From: Cryptomeria japonica
Taxonomy: Eukaryota; Streptophyta; Pinopsida; Cupressales; Cupressaceae
DNA length: 64,000 bases
NCBI RefSeq assembly: GCF_030272615.1
Contig: NC_081408.1
Span: 202,206,341-202,270,340 of the forward strand
Direction: 5' to 3'
The notes beneath the pieces were generated by a model. It did no database searches and was not told the origin of the DNA. It saw only the letters and a program-made list of their open reading frames with translations. Below, in pieces: positions 24,005-36,492 of this stretch; positions within the stretch are counted from its first letter, which is position 1, and the number at the start of each line of letters is the position of its first letter. A program made the translations under genes and the position numbers.

Positions 24005-26209
24005 TTTTGGTGATTTTTGATGTTTGGATTATTTTTGGGATTTTGGATTACTTTTGCCAATCTATATGAGATCAAAGATAATTTTTGAACTTGAGATTAT
24101 TGAGATGATTTTTCAAAATTCATTATTTGATCTTTCAGATGGAATCTATGATATAATTGATATTGCATATGATATGCTCTCATGGAATTATGTTGTTCTT
24201 AAAAAAATAGATTATTGTAATGGTTCAGTTTTGTAATATGGGAACCACTAGGTTATGCATTATAGATGAATCTTATTGATTTGTGTTTAATCCCTATATC
24301 ATAGGAGCATATTAGGGAAATTGGCTTCCAAGTGAGTATTGGAGTCACTGCCAAGAGGTTCCCTGTAAGGATGCTTAGGGATCTTGTTGGAAGTTTTTTT
24401 CTAAATAAGAGATAACCTTAATTAATTTATTTAGGGGATTGGGTAGTATCTAGATTAATAAGATAATAATATATTTTGGTGCCCCATTCATGGCCTAGAG
24501 TGCTAGTATAGGTTCCAGATGAGATTGGGAAGGCCTTAATGGTATGACTATACTCCCTTGTCTTCATGAGAGGTTGAGTTGGTTCCACATGAGGGTTACC
24601 TTACAAGAGGTTCCATGTAAGGATTCTTGGAAGGCTAGACTACCAAGAGGTTCTTAGCAAGGATGCTGCAAGATCTAGTTGACAACATGTTATGACACTT
24701 TTCCCTAACTATGTCGCCATGGTCTAGGGCAAGTGTTTTATGGAAATCTCTAAAAACAGTTTTGTTTTATATTTGAGTGTATGTTTTATGTTGGCATTCT
24801 TATTTATGGTATTTTGTTATTTTGTTTGGGAGTTAGGTGTTAGTCTAAGCTTAGTGTGTGTGGTATCTTATATCATTCTTTGGGCATGGGGGGTGGTTCC
24901 TTTTGGTTCCACATGGTTAGATGGTTGATACCTTTCTTCCATTGGAATATTTTCTTTGCTTTGGATGTTTGTGAGGGTATTGGATATTTATACTTTTTAG
25001 CAATTCTTGTACTATAGATTCTTTGAGTAGTTGTATGTCATGGTTTCCTATTTGTAGCAGATGATGTATATTTGGATCAAAATATTTGTACATGATGTAA
25101 TATGTATTATAACTTTTATAATGTTGTTTAGGAAAAGGTAGATAATAGTATAATTAGTTTAGGATTATTTGATGAAGTTGTATTTAATGGATTTATTATG
25201 TCAGAGTTGTTTAATGGAGTTTATATGATTACTTTTCTATGTTATTTATTTTCAAATAAGTAATAGTGTTTGTAGGAAAAATTAGTCCTTAATTATTTAT
25301 GGATGTTGTATATATCTTATTTGTTAATGACATTATGATATCCTAGAGAAATTGGAAATTGGAAATTGAAAAATTGGAAGAATGTTATGAAGTCAAGAAT
25401 GTAAGGGATGTATATATGTTTAACTGTTTATATGATTATTTTTCTTGTGTACTTTAGTTCATATGCTCATTTTGTCTATGAAATATATAATGAGTAATGA
25501 GTTAATGAAGTTCGGTGTGTTGTTGTAATCTTTTAAAAAATAAATTATCTCTACTTTTCTAGATTATGTGTTAGTTTCTCTAGGGTTTCGTGGAAGGCAT
25601 TACACATTTGCACAATTGGAGAAGACGTAAAACATTGAATTCTTAGAGAGCAACATCATTGACAATGTTGATGCATGCCACACAAGGCTAGATTGAGCAG
25701 ATTTCTTAGATGCTTCTATTCATTGTAGGAGCAACTTGATGGCAGCCAGTCACCATTAGAAGGAAAAGTCTCAAATTTTTATTTGTTAATGTGATCAAAG
25801 ATGATGACTAATGGTATTAGTTTTTACTAATTGTAGTTTAAGTTGAAAATACAATTTATAAAGGAATGTCCTTTTCATCATTATGCTATAACTTGACATT
25901 TAGATGTGAATAGAAGAATATCAGATGTAATAGATTATTAAAAAGATCCAGTCACATTCTTCTTTATGTCCACTTTCTAAATCTTCAATACTAGTTCTAC
26001 ATTTCATGCTATGTTTCATTCTATAATATTTTATAATTCCCTTCACATTTGAATCTTCGAGATGTGTTAATCTTGGTAATGTTATGACAGTGTATCTAGG
26101 GATGCAAAGTTTGTAGTGGTGTTTTTCTTCGAAGTGAGTATTTTATATTCTTTGTGATTGTACTGCCTTATCATTCATGGTGTATATGGACCACCCACAT
26201 GTTTGAGAT
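24005..26209. other. AT-rich stretch with three short direct repeats
   Basis: No gene is seen. A motif of the form AAGAGGTTCC..GTAAGGAT recurs near 24,354 and 24,603, with a more diverged third copy near 24,642. The setting, with GGTTCCACATGAGGG, suggests an LTR or leader of an unrecognised element. Open frames at 24,024 and 24,740 have no recognisable content. Confidence 0.35.
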
Positions 26210-26547
26210 GGTGTTCCTAAACATGTTGTTCATTGGTGTTCTTTGCATTGAGATGTGTGTATGAGACTATATCATGTTGGTTGTAAGGGCTGATGTATTT
26301 TATTGTAATGATTGTTCATATGATGTACGTGGGTTGGTATTATACCTGATTTTATTATTCTTCAATTTAATGATTTGTTAGTTATTTATTTATGATGTTT
26401 TGAGGCATTAATGTTTACATTAAAATTAAATAATCATGAAATTTGCATAATTTAAAAGCAATAAAAATTATATGTTATATTGAACCCCATTAGGTGATTT
26501 TCCTATGCTTCAACTATTATAAACATAAACATGTGCACTTGACATTT
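26210..26547 (+). repeat. Dispersed repeat, copy 2
   Basis: This is the partner of 7,448-7,805 in the same orientation, with the same ordered words (GGTGTTCCT, GGCATTAATGTTTA, TTGAACCCCATTAGG, CACTTGACATTTG). After it come a GAGAGATTATAGGTACGAGG phrase and more AT-rich sequence up to the LTR at 26,734. Confidence 0.6.
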
Positions 26548-26733
26548 GTGGAGAGATTATAGGTACGAGGTATTTTTTTACCTAGCTCCACAGGCCTATG
26601 TTATACCCCAATGGTAGTTATATGGGAGATGCCATATTGTTCATAACTTTTTATCCCTAATAACCATACTCCATTCAAGTATAGTTTCTTGTTATAATGT
26701 TTAGTGAGATACCCTAAAAACTGTGATTGGTAA

Positions 26734-27795
26734 TGTTAGACAGATCTAATACCAGGAGTAAGCTGAGAGGGGGGCAGGGTGAATCAGTTTACCATCAGAA
26801 ATTAGAAATAATGCATATCTAAATGATTAAACTAGAGCACAAAGGAACCAACACAATGAAGAATGGAACATGAAAGAACAATACACACAACACCAATATT
26901 TTAACCTAGAAAAATTGGTAAAGGGAAAAACCACGATGGGAGACCCTACCCACAATCAGATAATACCTTTGCAATAGTATATAAAATTACTATGGGGATT
27001 GCACTGGAAATCAAGCCAACCACCTAGAGCTCACTACTCATCACAAAAAGAAGTCTCATTGTCTTACAAAAACATTGGACTACAATTTGGAAGGAATGAA
27101 CTATGAAATTAGCATCTCCTAATGTTTGATGCAGTTCCAATTAAGCACATATGTCAATCCTACAATACAAAAACCTTCGCTGAATCATAAAACACTTGTT
27201 CACACATAAACCTTCCTTTCATAATGTAGACATAACCATAGATCTCATCCTTCGATATCTAAATTACATGAATAAGTCACCTATAAATAGAGATCATCAA
27301 CCTTATTGACAGGGTCGGCTAAACCCTAAACCCATAAACCCATAAGTAACACAAAAACTCTGACTGGATCCAAATAGGACCACCATAACACAATGCCAGT
27401 CAATGCAAAATTACCAAAAACTCATAATATGATCAAGAAGAACCTTCAATATGATATAACTTGATTCCATAAGCTGGACCAAAATCATCTAACTGAAACA
27501 CCAAATATCTCTTACCGGTAAAGCTAACCAGTATCGAGAAATACCAATCAAGAACATAAGCAATAGTTACTAGAAAACCAAAACATGAAACAACATAATA
27601 TGGCAAACAAATAACCCTCTAGAGTAAGCATCCAAAACTGATTCCAAAGATCTAATCATAACAGATCAGAATCATAGCCAAAACCAAGATGATCACCAAG
27701 ACTAATCGGGATAGGCCCAACTGGGATAGTCTCCAACTAGGATATACTATTGACATCAGTGACAACACTTAACCAAATCCAACATATTGCAAACA
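26734..27795 (-). repeat. 3' LTR of minus-strand copia element
   Basis: On the plus strand it runs from TGTTAGACAGATC to ..TTGCAAACA, with TG..CA ends. It is bordered on the right by AATCTCCCCCTTTG, the reverse complement of a copia polypurine tract. The element interior lies at higher coordinates, so this is the 3' LTR. It carries the shared LTR block (GGGAAAAACCACGATGGG; CACCTAGAGCTCACTACTC). Confidence 0.75.
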
Positions 27796-29697
27796 ATCTC
27801 CCCCTTTGTCATTGATGGCAACACTGACTGTGAAAAACATTAAAGTGCCAAGGAATGCCAACAATCTCCCTCAAATATATGACTGATTTTCAAATGAATA
27901 CTACGTCTCCCCCTTTGACATCAATGATAAAGGATGGATACCAAATAAAAAATATTGAACTGACTATTCCCCCTGAGTAGTAGCACCATCTCATCAACCC
28001 CGATCAAATAAAATATCTGATAAGCTTACCAGATTGATGCATTCCTGCATCTTTAAGTCTCTTCCAGAAGGTTGGTAACCCCCAATTGGTCTCTGAGATA
28101 TTAAAAATTATCTTTAGGCAATGGTTTAGTTATAATATCTACAATATGCTCCTTAGTAGGAACATAAACCAATTTGACTTCCTTTTCTTTAGCCTTTTCC
28201 TTCAAGAAATTGTACCTTATAGAAATGCGTTTTGATTTGGAATGAAATATCAGATGCTTTGACATATCAATAGCCATAGTATTATCATAGTGAATAACAA
28301 TAGGCTCATAATAACTTACCCTTATATCTTTTAACATTTGTTTCATCCATAAAATCTGAGTACAGTTCGTAGCAACAACTACATATTCCACTTCAACAGT
28401 AAATAATGAAGTACATGATTGTTTCTTGCTAAGCAATGAAACCAACTTCTTCCCAAGAAATAATGCACTACTGGTAGTGCTCTTCATGTCATCCACATCT
28501 CCTGCCCAGTAAGAATCTGTATATGTACATAATCTGAAATCATCATTATTTGGAAACCATAACTTGATGTATGTTGTACCTGCCAAATACCTGAATATCC
28601 TCTTAACAACAATATCATGAGTTTCTCTAGGATCTAACTAAAATCTAGAGGCAATACAAACAACATTCATAATATTAGGTCTAGATAGACTTAAGTACAA
28701 CAATCCACCAATCATTGATTTTTATCTACTTGGATTCACTTTTGGGGATTCATCATCCTTTGACAATTTGCAATGGGTTATCATAGGATTACCAACATGT
28801 TTGGAATTCTCAAGTCCAAATTTCTTAAGCTACTCCTTCACATACCTAGTTTGACAAATGAAATACCTTTATCAGTCCGAGTAATCTGCAAACCTAAGAA
28901 AAATTTCATCTCACCAATCATAGACATTTCAAATTCAATCTTCATATCATTAGCAAATTTCATGCATAGACTATCTTCTCCTCAATAAATGATATCATCC
29001 ACAAAGACTTCTATGATCAGCACGTCTTCATGCTCAATTTTGTAATATAGGTTACTATCAACATTACCTTTGCTAAAACCAAGCTTAGAAAGATATTTGT
29101 CCAATCTAGCATACCATTCCCTAGGGGCTTGTTTTAGTCCATATAAATATTTCTTCAATCTACAAACCATGTCCTTGTCTTCTGATAGAAAATCCATTAG
29201 GTTTCTCAATGCAAAATTCCTCTTCAAGATCTCCATTCAAAAATAAGCATTTGACATCCATCCGATACACTTTGTAGTTCTTGTGTGCAGCATAAGAAAG
29301 AAAAAGTCTTATCGCTTCAATTATTGCAACTAGGGCATAAGTCTAACCATAATCAACTCCTTCCTATGAATAAGCTTTGTAAACCAATCTAGCCTTGTTC
29401 CTCATAATTTGATCTTCATCATTCAATTTATTCCTGTAAACTGATTTAGTTCCAATAATGTTCTTGTTTTTAGGTCTAAGAACTAGTTCCCATGTCTTAT
29501 TATTTTCAATCTGATCTAATTCTTCTTCCATTGCTTTTGTCCAATTTTGATCTTTGGTTTCTTCAATAAATGATTCCAATTCAATTTGATAAATCAAACA
29601 TACTTCTTTAGTAGCTAGCCTTCTCCTAGTCATCACACCTTTGCTTTTATCTCCAATGATTTGATCTTTAGAATGATTTAGTTTCACATACCTAGGA
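27796..29697 (-). pseudogene. Ty1/copia RT and RNase H, 5'-truncated
   Basis: On the minus strand the RT start (WTKAMEEELDQIENNKTWEL) lies at about 29,500-29,560. Next are YLYGLKQAPREWYARLDKYL (about 29,110) and the catalytic FVDDIIY (about 28,985). Degraded frames follow with MIGEMKFFLGLQI and SMIGGLLYLSLSRPN. RNase H (YTDSYWAGDVDDMKST; VEVEYVVVA; DNTMAIDMSKH) ends near IVDIITKPLPKDNF at 28,101. The usual active AEAEY is VEVEY. Between RNase H and the LTR are the untranslated region and polypurine tract. The copia frame stops near 29,697, where an opposite-strand LINE fragment begins, so gag and integrase are absent. Its RNase H is more complete than that at 1-875. Confidence 0.88.
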
Positions 29698-29699
29698 GT

Positions 29700-30545
29700 G
29701 TTTGAATTTTATTGGGAATTCTTTCTATTAAGGAAGCTAGAAATTTGAAGAATGCTATTGATCATTATAGAAAAGCATCTAGTTAGTTGATAAATTGGAG
29801 TAAAATCTATCTTTTCTTTTTCAATACCCTGGAGATTAGACAAAGAAGTATTGTGGATATTCTTGGCTATGTTATCATTTCTTTTCCTTCCACTTATTTG
29901 AGCCTCCCCCTTTTCTTGAAACCGTCAGATTCTTTTTGGTTGTATTTTATTGATAGATTCAATAAAAATTTGACTGTCTGGAAAGGTTCTTTATTATGTC
30001 AAGCTGGGAAAGTTCAACTTTTGAAGTCAACTCTTCAAAATCTCCCTATCTATGCTCTTAGTCCCTTCCAAATTTCCTGAAGTTATTGAAAGAATTTAGA
30101 AGCAGTTCTTTTGGTTTGGGGTAGAGGAGAAAAAACATATGCCTCTTCTTTCTTGGGAGAGTGTTTATATACCTAAAGCTGGAGGAGGCCTAGGTGTTCA
30201 AAGTATCCGATCCTTTAATCAAGCTCTTTTGGCTAAACAGATTTGGAGAATTTTTTAAAACAACCGTGAATGGAACTTGATCTGGCGTAGTAAGTATTTG
30301 TTCTACTCCCCCTCTTTGAAATAATTTTTTGATGTGGACGCTCTCCATTCTGGTTCTTTTCTTTGGAATAATGTACTTAAGGCTAGGGAGGTTGCTTCAT
30401 AGGGAGGTTTTTGGAAGCTAAGAGATGGCAAGAGTATCAGATTTTGGGAAGATTCCTTGCCCTGTTTTGGTCCTCTCTGTGATCTTCCATATTTTTCTTC
30501 TTTTATGGATGTGTGTAAAGATTCTTTTAGTGTTTTTGTTTTTTT
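29700..30545 (+). pseudogene. LINE ORF2 fragment: RT thumb to zinc-binding region
   Basis: Plus-strand LINE piece with several shifts and stops. It begins with an upstream RT segment (NWSKIYLFFFNT) and carries the thumb motif WKGSLLCQAGKVQLLKSTLQ near 29,980. It then continues in a second frame with PLLSWESVYIPKAGGGLGV and FWKLRDGKSIRFWEDSLP near 30,410-30,460. Catalytic RT motifs and RNase H are outside it. It differs from the LINE at 18.5-20.9 kb and abuts the truncated copia element on its left. Confidence 0.8.
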
Positions 30546-30874
30546 AAATATTCATTGATGTTTTATGGGTAAAAAGTGCAACCATGACCACAATCAAATT
30601 ACAGTTGCTAGTAAATTGGCATAGATAATTTAAGTTACAGAAATGTAACTTTTTATATACATTTGTAAGATTTTACATGAATAAAATATTATTATTATTA
30701 TTAATGTTTATTACTGTACAAATGTAATCTTCTTCCATTTTTTTAATACAAAATACACCCAGAAAGGAAAGTCACAATGTCACACAACATAAACTTCTTT
30801 TAGAAACTTCTCACATTATCTTTATTTTTCATTACTCTTTCAATGTAATTCTTTTTGTGTGGCATCCAACACAG

Positions 30875-31500
30875 CAAAGGAAGAAACTGAAGTACTAAAG
30901 CATGATAAGATACTCAGTACACAACAGTGCTTCCTAGGTTCCTCTTTATACTATGGGGGACCTGATGAGCTTTATGAAATTCCAGAAAATGGCCAAGAAA
31001 AACAAAATGAGGTATAATCTCAATCTTCCTTATTTTATTATATGATAGCTGAAAGTAATCTGATAAGAAGCATTGATTATCTCTGTACAGACTAAAATGG
31101 CAGTAAAAAAATTGATAGAGACAATCGACCCATTTCATCTTGAATGTTCCAGAAGGGGAAACTGTTGGGAAGGTAGGAAAAATTGTACACAGTACAAATG
31201 TTAAAATAACTCTAGAAAGCCATGGTGTTTTATTTTGTTTTAAGATAGAAAATTGAATTTGTACTAACCAATATTATGGTTTTAATGTTCACAGGTTCTC
31301 TTTACTATTAAGTTCAGAATTCCCTCAAACTCCAGGATTTTATAACATTTGAGGTAACATAATCGCTGTACTTTTTTTAACTATGTTGTTTTGTTTCTTT
31401 ATTTTATAAAGACATAATTGAATAGACACATTTTGTCATTTTACAGGTGACAGATTTTCATGGTGAGATGCTTAATGTATTAGTGACCTTAACAATATAA
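30875..31500 (+). pseudogene. Four exon-like blocks, possible host gene remnant
   Basis: Candidate exons are 30,875-31,011, 31,091-31,172, 31,295-31,353 and 31,447-31,500. Each has a fitting splice edge: acceptors ACACAG, TGTACAG, TTCACAG and TTTACAG, and donors GTATAA, GTAGGA and GTAACA. TACTAAC, a plant branch-point word, sits at 31,262-31,268 before the third. Reading phases fit across all three junctions. The encoded words include FLGSSLYYGGPDELYEIP, VKKLIETIDPFHLECSRRG and LKLQDFITFEVTDFHG, with one in-frame stop early in block three. The fourth block could instead end at a donor at 31,463. No retroelement domain is visible. I do not recognise the family. Confidence 0.4.
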
Positions 31501-32887
31501 AATTGGTAAATAATAGTCTTCTTTAAATGGGAAAATTGTAAACTGAATAGTAGCTCTATTAATTAAGCTGGAAGTAACACCTAATTATTTATATATTAGG
31601 TTACCAGTGTTTGTGTGGATACTATTGTTGGAGTAGAGAATGTATTGTATGAGTTGAACTCATTTGTACTCTATGCCTGAAAATTTCTCCTCATGTTCCT
31701 GAATCATGCCATATTACAGAAAGGACAGGCATTATATAATGCAAGTGAAGTTTGTAAATAATATAACATTTAGGGGCCCAGATGTATTACCATAATAAGT
31801 AATGATTTCAGTTGAAGTTAACTATTCTAGTTAACTATTCAATAAAATAGTTAAAGAATTGGAAAAAATAAATCCACACGTCTACATGAGAGTAATTGGC
31901 CACATGCTTAACGAATAAACTGGTTATATTGATAGCCTAACTATGAGTTGAAATAATTATATTGATGTGATGGCAACCTATCATCTCCTCGAGTGGGCAC
32001 CTACTGGTCTGGCTGTTAAAACGTTTTTTCAAAATAGATCATGCTTAGAGTTATTCTTTTGAGTAAAATGTTAAATTATTGAACATTTAAAATCGAAGAC
32101 ATAACTAATGATTTTTTTACTTTATGGTGAACTCAAGTTAGAATAAAACTCAAATATTACAGGAACAAGGATAGTAGCAGCAAATAAGAACATCATAAGA
32201 AGAATGCATAATACATCACATCATGGAACCATGTTAAAATAGCATGTAATAGCGATCAAAATAAAATTAAAAATAGGGGAAGATCATCAATAGTTGAGCA
32301 TGCATGAATAGTTGTGAGGGTTGTTGATACTTTTTACTTCAATAATACTCCAATAATACTACAAATAAAAATCATCAATAGTTGAGCATGCATGAATAGT
32401 TGTGAGGGTTGTTGATACTTTTTACTCCAATAATTGTACAAATAATTTTTTTTTTTTGAAACTTAAAATATCAATTTTTGTGTGTTTATATATTAATAAT
32501 TACAATACACTGTAACAATAGTTGTGACTTTAAAGTTGTTATTGCTATGAAATGTACCATTAGTTGTAAAAAGAAACCAATCGCGTGATGCCACATCAGC
32601 TACACAAGTATAGAGGCCTCTTTTGCACGACTATTGGTCTCACTCTTTTTTTTTAGTTGTTTTGGACACCTTGGCAAAAAACATGCTGATGAGGCACCAT
32701 ACTTGATGATGTGGGTGTGAAACCTTAGGTATAAGCATTGGACTTGCCAAGTAAGCTGCTGTAAAAAATTGGTAGTGATTTGAAATTTCCATGTAGTATT
32801 TTGAGAAGCACTAAGTTAGGGTGCACAACTAATGGATCTTCTCCCCTATGGACCAAAAAAGTATGGAGTAGTTGTGAGATCTTCAAC
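31501..32887. other. AT-rich stretch with an 88-bp tandem duplication
   Basis: No gene is seen. ATCATCAATAGTTGAGCATG starts at 32,283 and again at 32,371. The following sequence repeats nearly unchanged to about 32,433, giving two 88-bp units. A T10 run follows near 32,447. Confidence 0.5.
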
Positions 32888-35800
32888 TCTTTTCCTACTA
32901 GCCACTTATTATTTAATATTTTTGGTAATTAAATAGTTGGAAGGGCCAACACCCATTATATTAATATAAAAACCAAAGTTTTGACAAAGTCCATAGAGGG
33001 TAACTGAATACTAGACACTTATTTTTGCCTAAGTTGGAATGACCATGCATTGGTTACTTTGAATCAACCTTTATTATAAGGAGGGCCATTGAGGAAGTAT
33101 ATATTCTTGATTTTTTTCACTTTTTCATTAATTTTTTCAACTGTATTTACGTTTATCTTAAAGAGCCTTAAAATATTCATACATTATTTGACCCATTTCT
33201 ATATTGCTTATTCACTTTGAGTTGTTCTCGCATAAAGCTAGGATTTTTTATAAGATGAAGGCAATGGTTAGAGTAAAATAATTTCTTTTCAACATAATGA
33301 CTATAAAATAAATGAGAAGAAAACAATAGTTCTATGCTTTTCAAAACAAATCTAATAATCATCGCTCTATAGGATTTATAGAAACATTATGAGGCATAGA
33401 GAGATATAACAATGTAGCTTCAACACTAAGTATGTCAAAACTTGGTGCGAAGAGAGAACATAGTGGTTTACCATATGATATGATCATGGCAATAATACCA
33501 AAAGCCATGTTTTAAAAATTCATTATTGGCATGAGGGGGTATTTGACTGTGTATTATATGAGCTTGATCTCAAAAAATTATTGGAAGTAATATTAAGCCT
33601 TACATACTCATAACTACATTTTGCTTGACAAACTTTGGGTCCCCTCCTTTCTTTTATTTTCTTCCCAGATTTTCCCCTATTTTCTCTACATTTCTTTTGG
33701 TTTTCCTTTGGGATCCTAGACTCTGAGGAACCTAAGGGTTTTTCATATGATCCCTCCAAAAACTCTAGACCTCAAGCTCCCTTCCCTTTTTATTTGTTTT
33801 CTTCAAAAGTTTAGACTCCATGATATCAAGAGTTGTAGGAACACTAGCTTCTTATATGACCCCTAAAACCTTGAACACAAAACTCTAGTTGTTCTTTCTA
33901 CACATCAAATTTTTTGAACTTTACAATCCCAAAAAGGTACAATTAATGTGCCAAAAAGGTCAATATAAAAGCTAGATAGAGCTCATTTTTAGGAACACCT
34001 TGTATTTGAAGAGCTCCTGCAAACCCATCATGTCTTGAATTTTTTCAATGACCTTATTGTGTGACCTTTAGATTGATTCACCCTCTCATGCTTGCAAATT
34101 CCCCACTCTCAGTGTGCTCTCCTTATTGTTTATGCATTCAAATGTTGGTCCATCCATCCTCTTCCTATGTTTTTCTTTTTGTTTCTATTTTTTCTTCTTG
34201 CTCTAATTCTTGATTGGTTAGGGTAGGTTTTTTTTTTTATCCTAGATTAGGAATAAGTTTATCCCTTCATGAGATTCAACAATTGGACCATCCAATAATA
34301 TTTTTTTGCCCTAGGTTTATCATTTATGTGACTCCATCTCACCTCGATGCCCTCAAATAAAAAAGATTTTGATTGAATTGCTTCTTTCCTGCATTTTTTG
34401 TATTGTAACCTAGTTTATTGTACTATAAAAATTGAATTATATGGTTTATCATTGATTATTACCATCTTTTAGAAGCCTTAACTCATCCCAATTAAGTTCA
34501 AAATGGCTAAGTGTAAGAACCTCTTTCACTTTAGAATTTCAGACTCTGGGGTCTCCAACAACCATAGGAAATGCAAACTATAATCCTTCAAGATCCCAAG
34601 ATCTTGGGATCCCCTTTACCATTAGCCATGAAAACCCCGCACTTCAAAATTCTAAACTTTGATGTCCTCTATAATCCCTCACCAATTTAAATATTGAGTG
34701 ACCAAAACTATGAACCAACACTTTTCCTATTGGCCACTTATTATTTTATTTTTTTGGTAATGAAATAATTGGAAGGGCCAACACTCATTATATTAAAATA
34801 ATTTTTAGTAGAATACTAGACACTTATTATTGCTTAAGTTAGAATGACCATGCATTAGTTACTACGAATCAACCTTTACTATAAGGAGAGCCATTGAGGA
34901 AGTATATATTCTTGAATTTTTTCACTTTTTCATTATTTTTTTCAACTATCTTTAAGTTTATCTTAAAGAGCCTTAAGTTATTCATATATTATTTGCATAA
35001 AGCTAGGATTTTTTATTAGATGAAAGGAATGGTTAGAGTAAAATAATTTATTTTCAACTTAAAGACTATAACATAAATGAGAAGAAAATAATAGTTCTAT
35101 GCTTTTCAAAATAAAATTTATAGCCATTGTTCTATAGGATTTGAAGAAACATTATGAGGCATAGAGAGATATAATAATGTAGCTTCAACATTAAGTATGT
35201 CAAAATTTGGTGGGAAGAGAGAACATAGTGGTTTACTAGATTATATGATCATGGAAATAATATTGAAATCCATGTTTTAAAAATTCATTATTAGCATTGA
35301 GGGGGAATTTGAGTGGGCATTATATGAGCTTGAGATCAAAAAATTCTTGGAAGTAATATTAAGCCTTACGTACTCATAACTACATTTTTCTTGACAAACT
35401 TTGGGTCCCCTCCTTTCTTTTATTTTCTTCCCATATTTTCCCCTCTTTCCCCTCTTTCCCCTATGTTACTTTTGGTTTTCCTTTGCAATCCTAGACTCTA
35501 AGGAACCTAAGGGTTTTTCATATGATCCCTCCAAAAAATCCAAACCTCAAGCTCCCTTCCCTTTTTCTTTGTTTTCTTCAAACTTTTAGACTTCACGATA
35601 TCAAGAGTTGAAGGAACACTAGCTTCTTATATGACCCCTGAAACCTCGAAACCGAAAATCTAGTTGTTCTTTGTGCATGTCAAATTTTTTGATCTGTACA
35701 ATCCCACAAAGGTACAATTAATGTACCAAAAGGTCAATATAAAAGCTCGATGTGGCTCATTTTTAGGAACACCTTGTATTTGAAGAGCTCCCACAACCCC

Positions 35801-36492
35801 ATCATGTCTTGAATTTTTTCAATGAACTTGTTGTGTGACCTTTAGATTGATCCAGTCTCTCATGCTTGCAAATTCCCCACTCTCAGTGTGCTCTCCTTAT
35901 TGTTTATGCAGTCAAATGTTGGTCCATCCTTCCTCTTCCTATGTTTTTCTTGTTGTTTCTATTTTTGCTACTTGCTCTAGTTCTTGATTGGTTAGAGTAG
36001 GTTTTTCTTTATCCTATATTAGGAATAAGTTTATCCCTTCACACGATTCAACAATTGGACCATCCAATAATCTTTTTGTGCCATAGGTTTATCCTTTATG
36101 TGACCCCATCTGACCTCAATGCCCTCAAATCAAAAATATTTTGATTGAATTGCTTGTTTCCTACATTTTTTGCATTGTGCCCTAGTTTATTATACCATAA
36201 AAAATGAATTCTAGGGTTTATCATTGACTATTACCATCTTTTTGAAACCTTGACTCATCCCAATTGAGTTCAAAATGGCTAAGTGTAAGAAACCCTTTCA
36301 CTTCAGAATTTCAGACTCTAGGGTCTCCAACAACCATAGGAAAAATGCAAATTGTAATCCTTCAACATCCCAAGATCTCAAGATCCCCTTTGCCATTATC
36401 CATGAAAACCCTACACTTCAAAATTATAAACTTTGATGTCCTCTATAATCCCTCACCAATTTAAATATTGAGTGACCAAAACCATGAACCAA
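32888..36492 (+). repeat. 1.8-kb direct tandem duplication
   Basis: Copy 1 is 32,888-34,718 and copy 2 is 34,719-36,492. Both begin CTTTTCCTA(C/T)T(A/G)GCCAC and end with GAGTGACCAAAAC(T/C)ATGAACCAA. Landmarks keep order, for example TTGGGTCCCCTCC, ATGACCCCT(A/G)AAACC and CTCAGTGTGCTCTCC. Small indels account for the length difference. Open frames inside (33,523-33,759 minus; 35,401-35,589 plus) differ between copies, so the unit is not coding. Confidence 0.9.

Noticed and set aside
23557-24069. 170-codon frame as a heptad-repeat protein
   Set aside because: The flanks are AT-rich without coding character and no homology is visible. It is kept only as a repeat.
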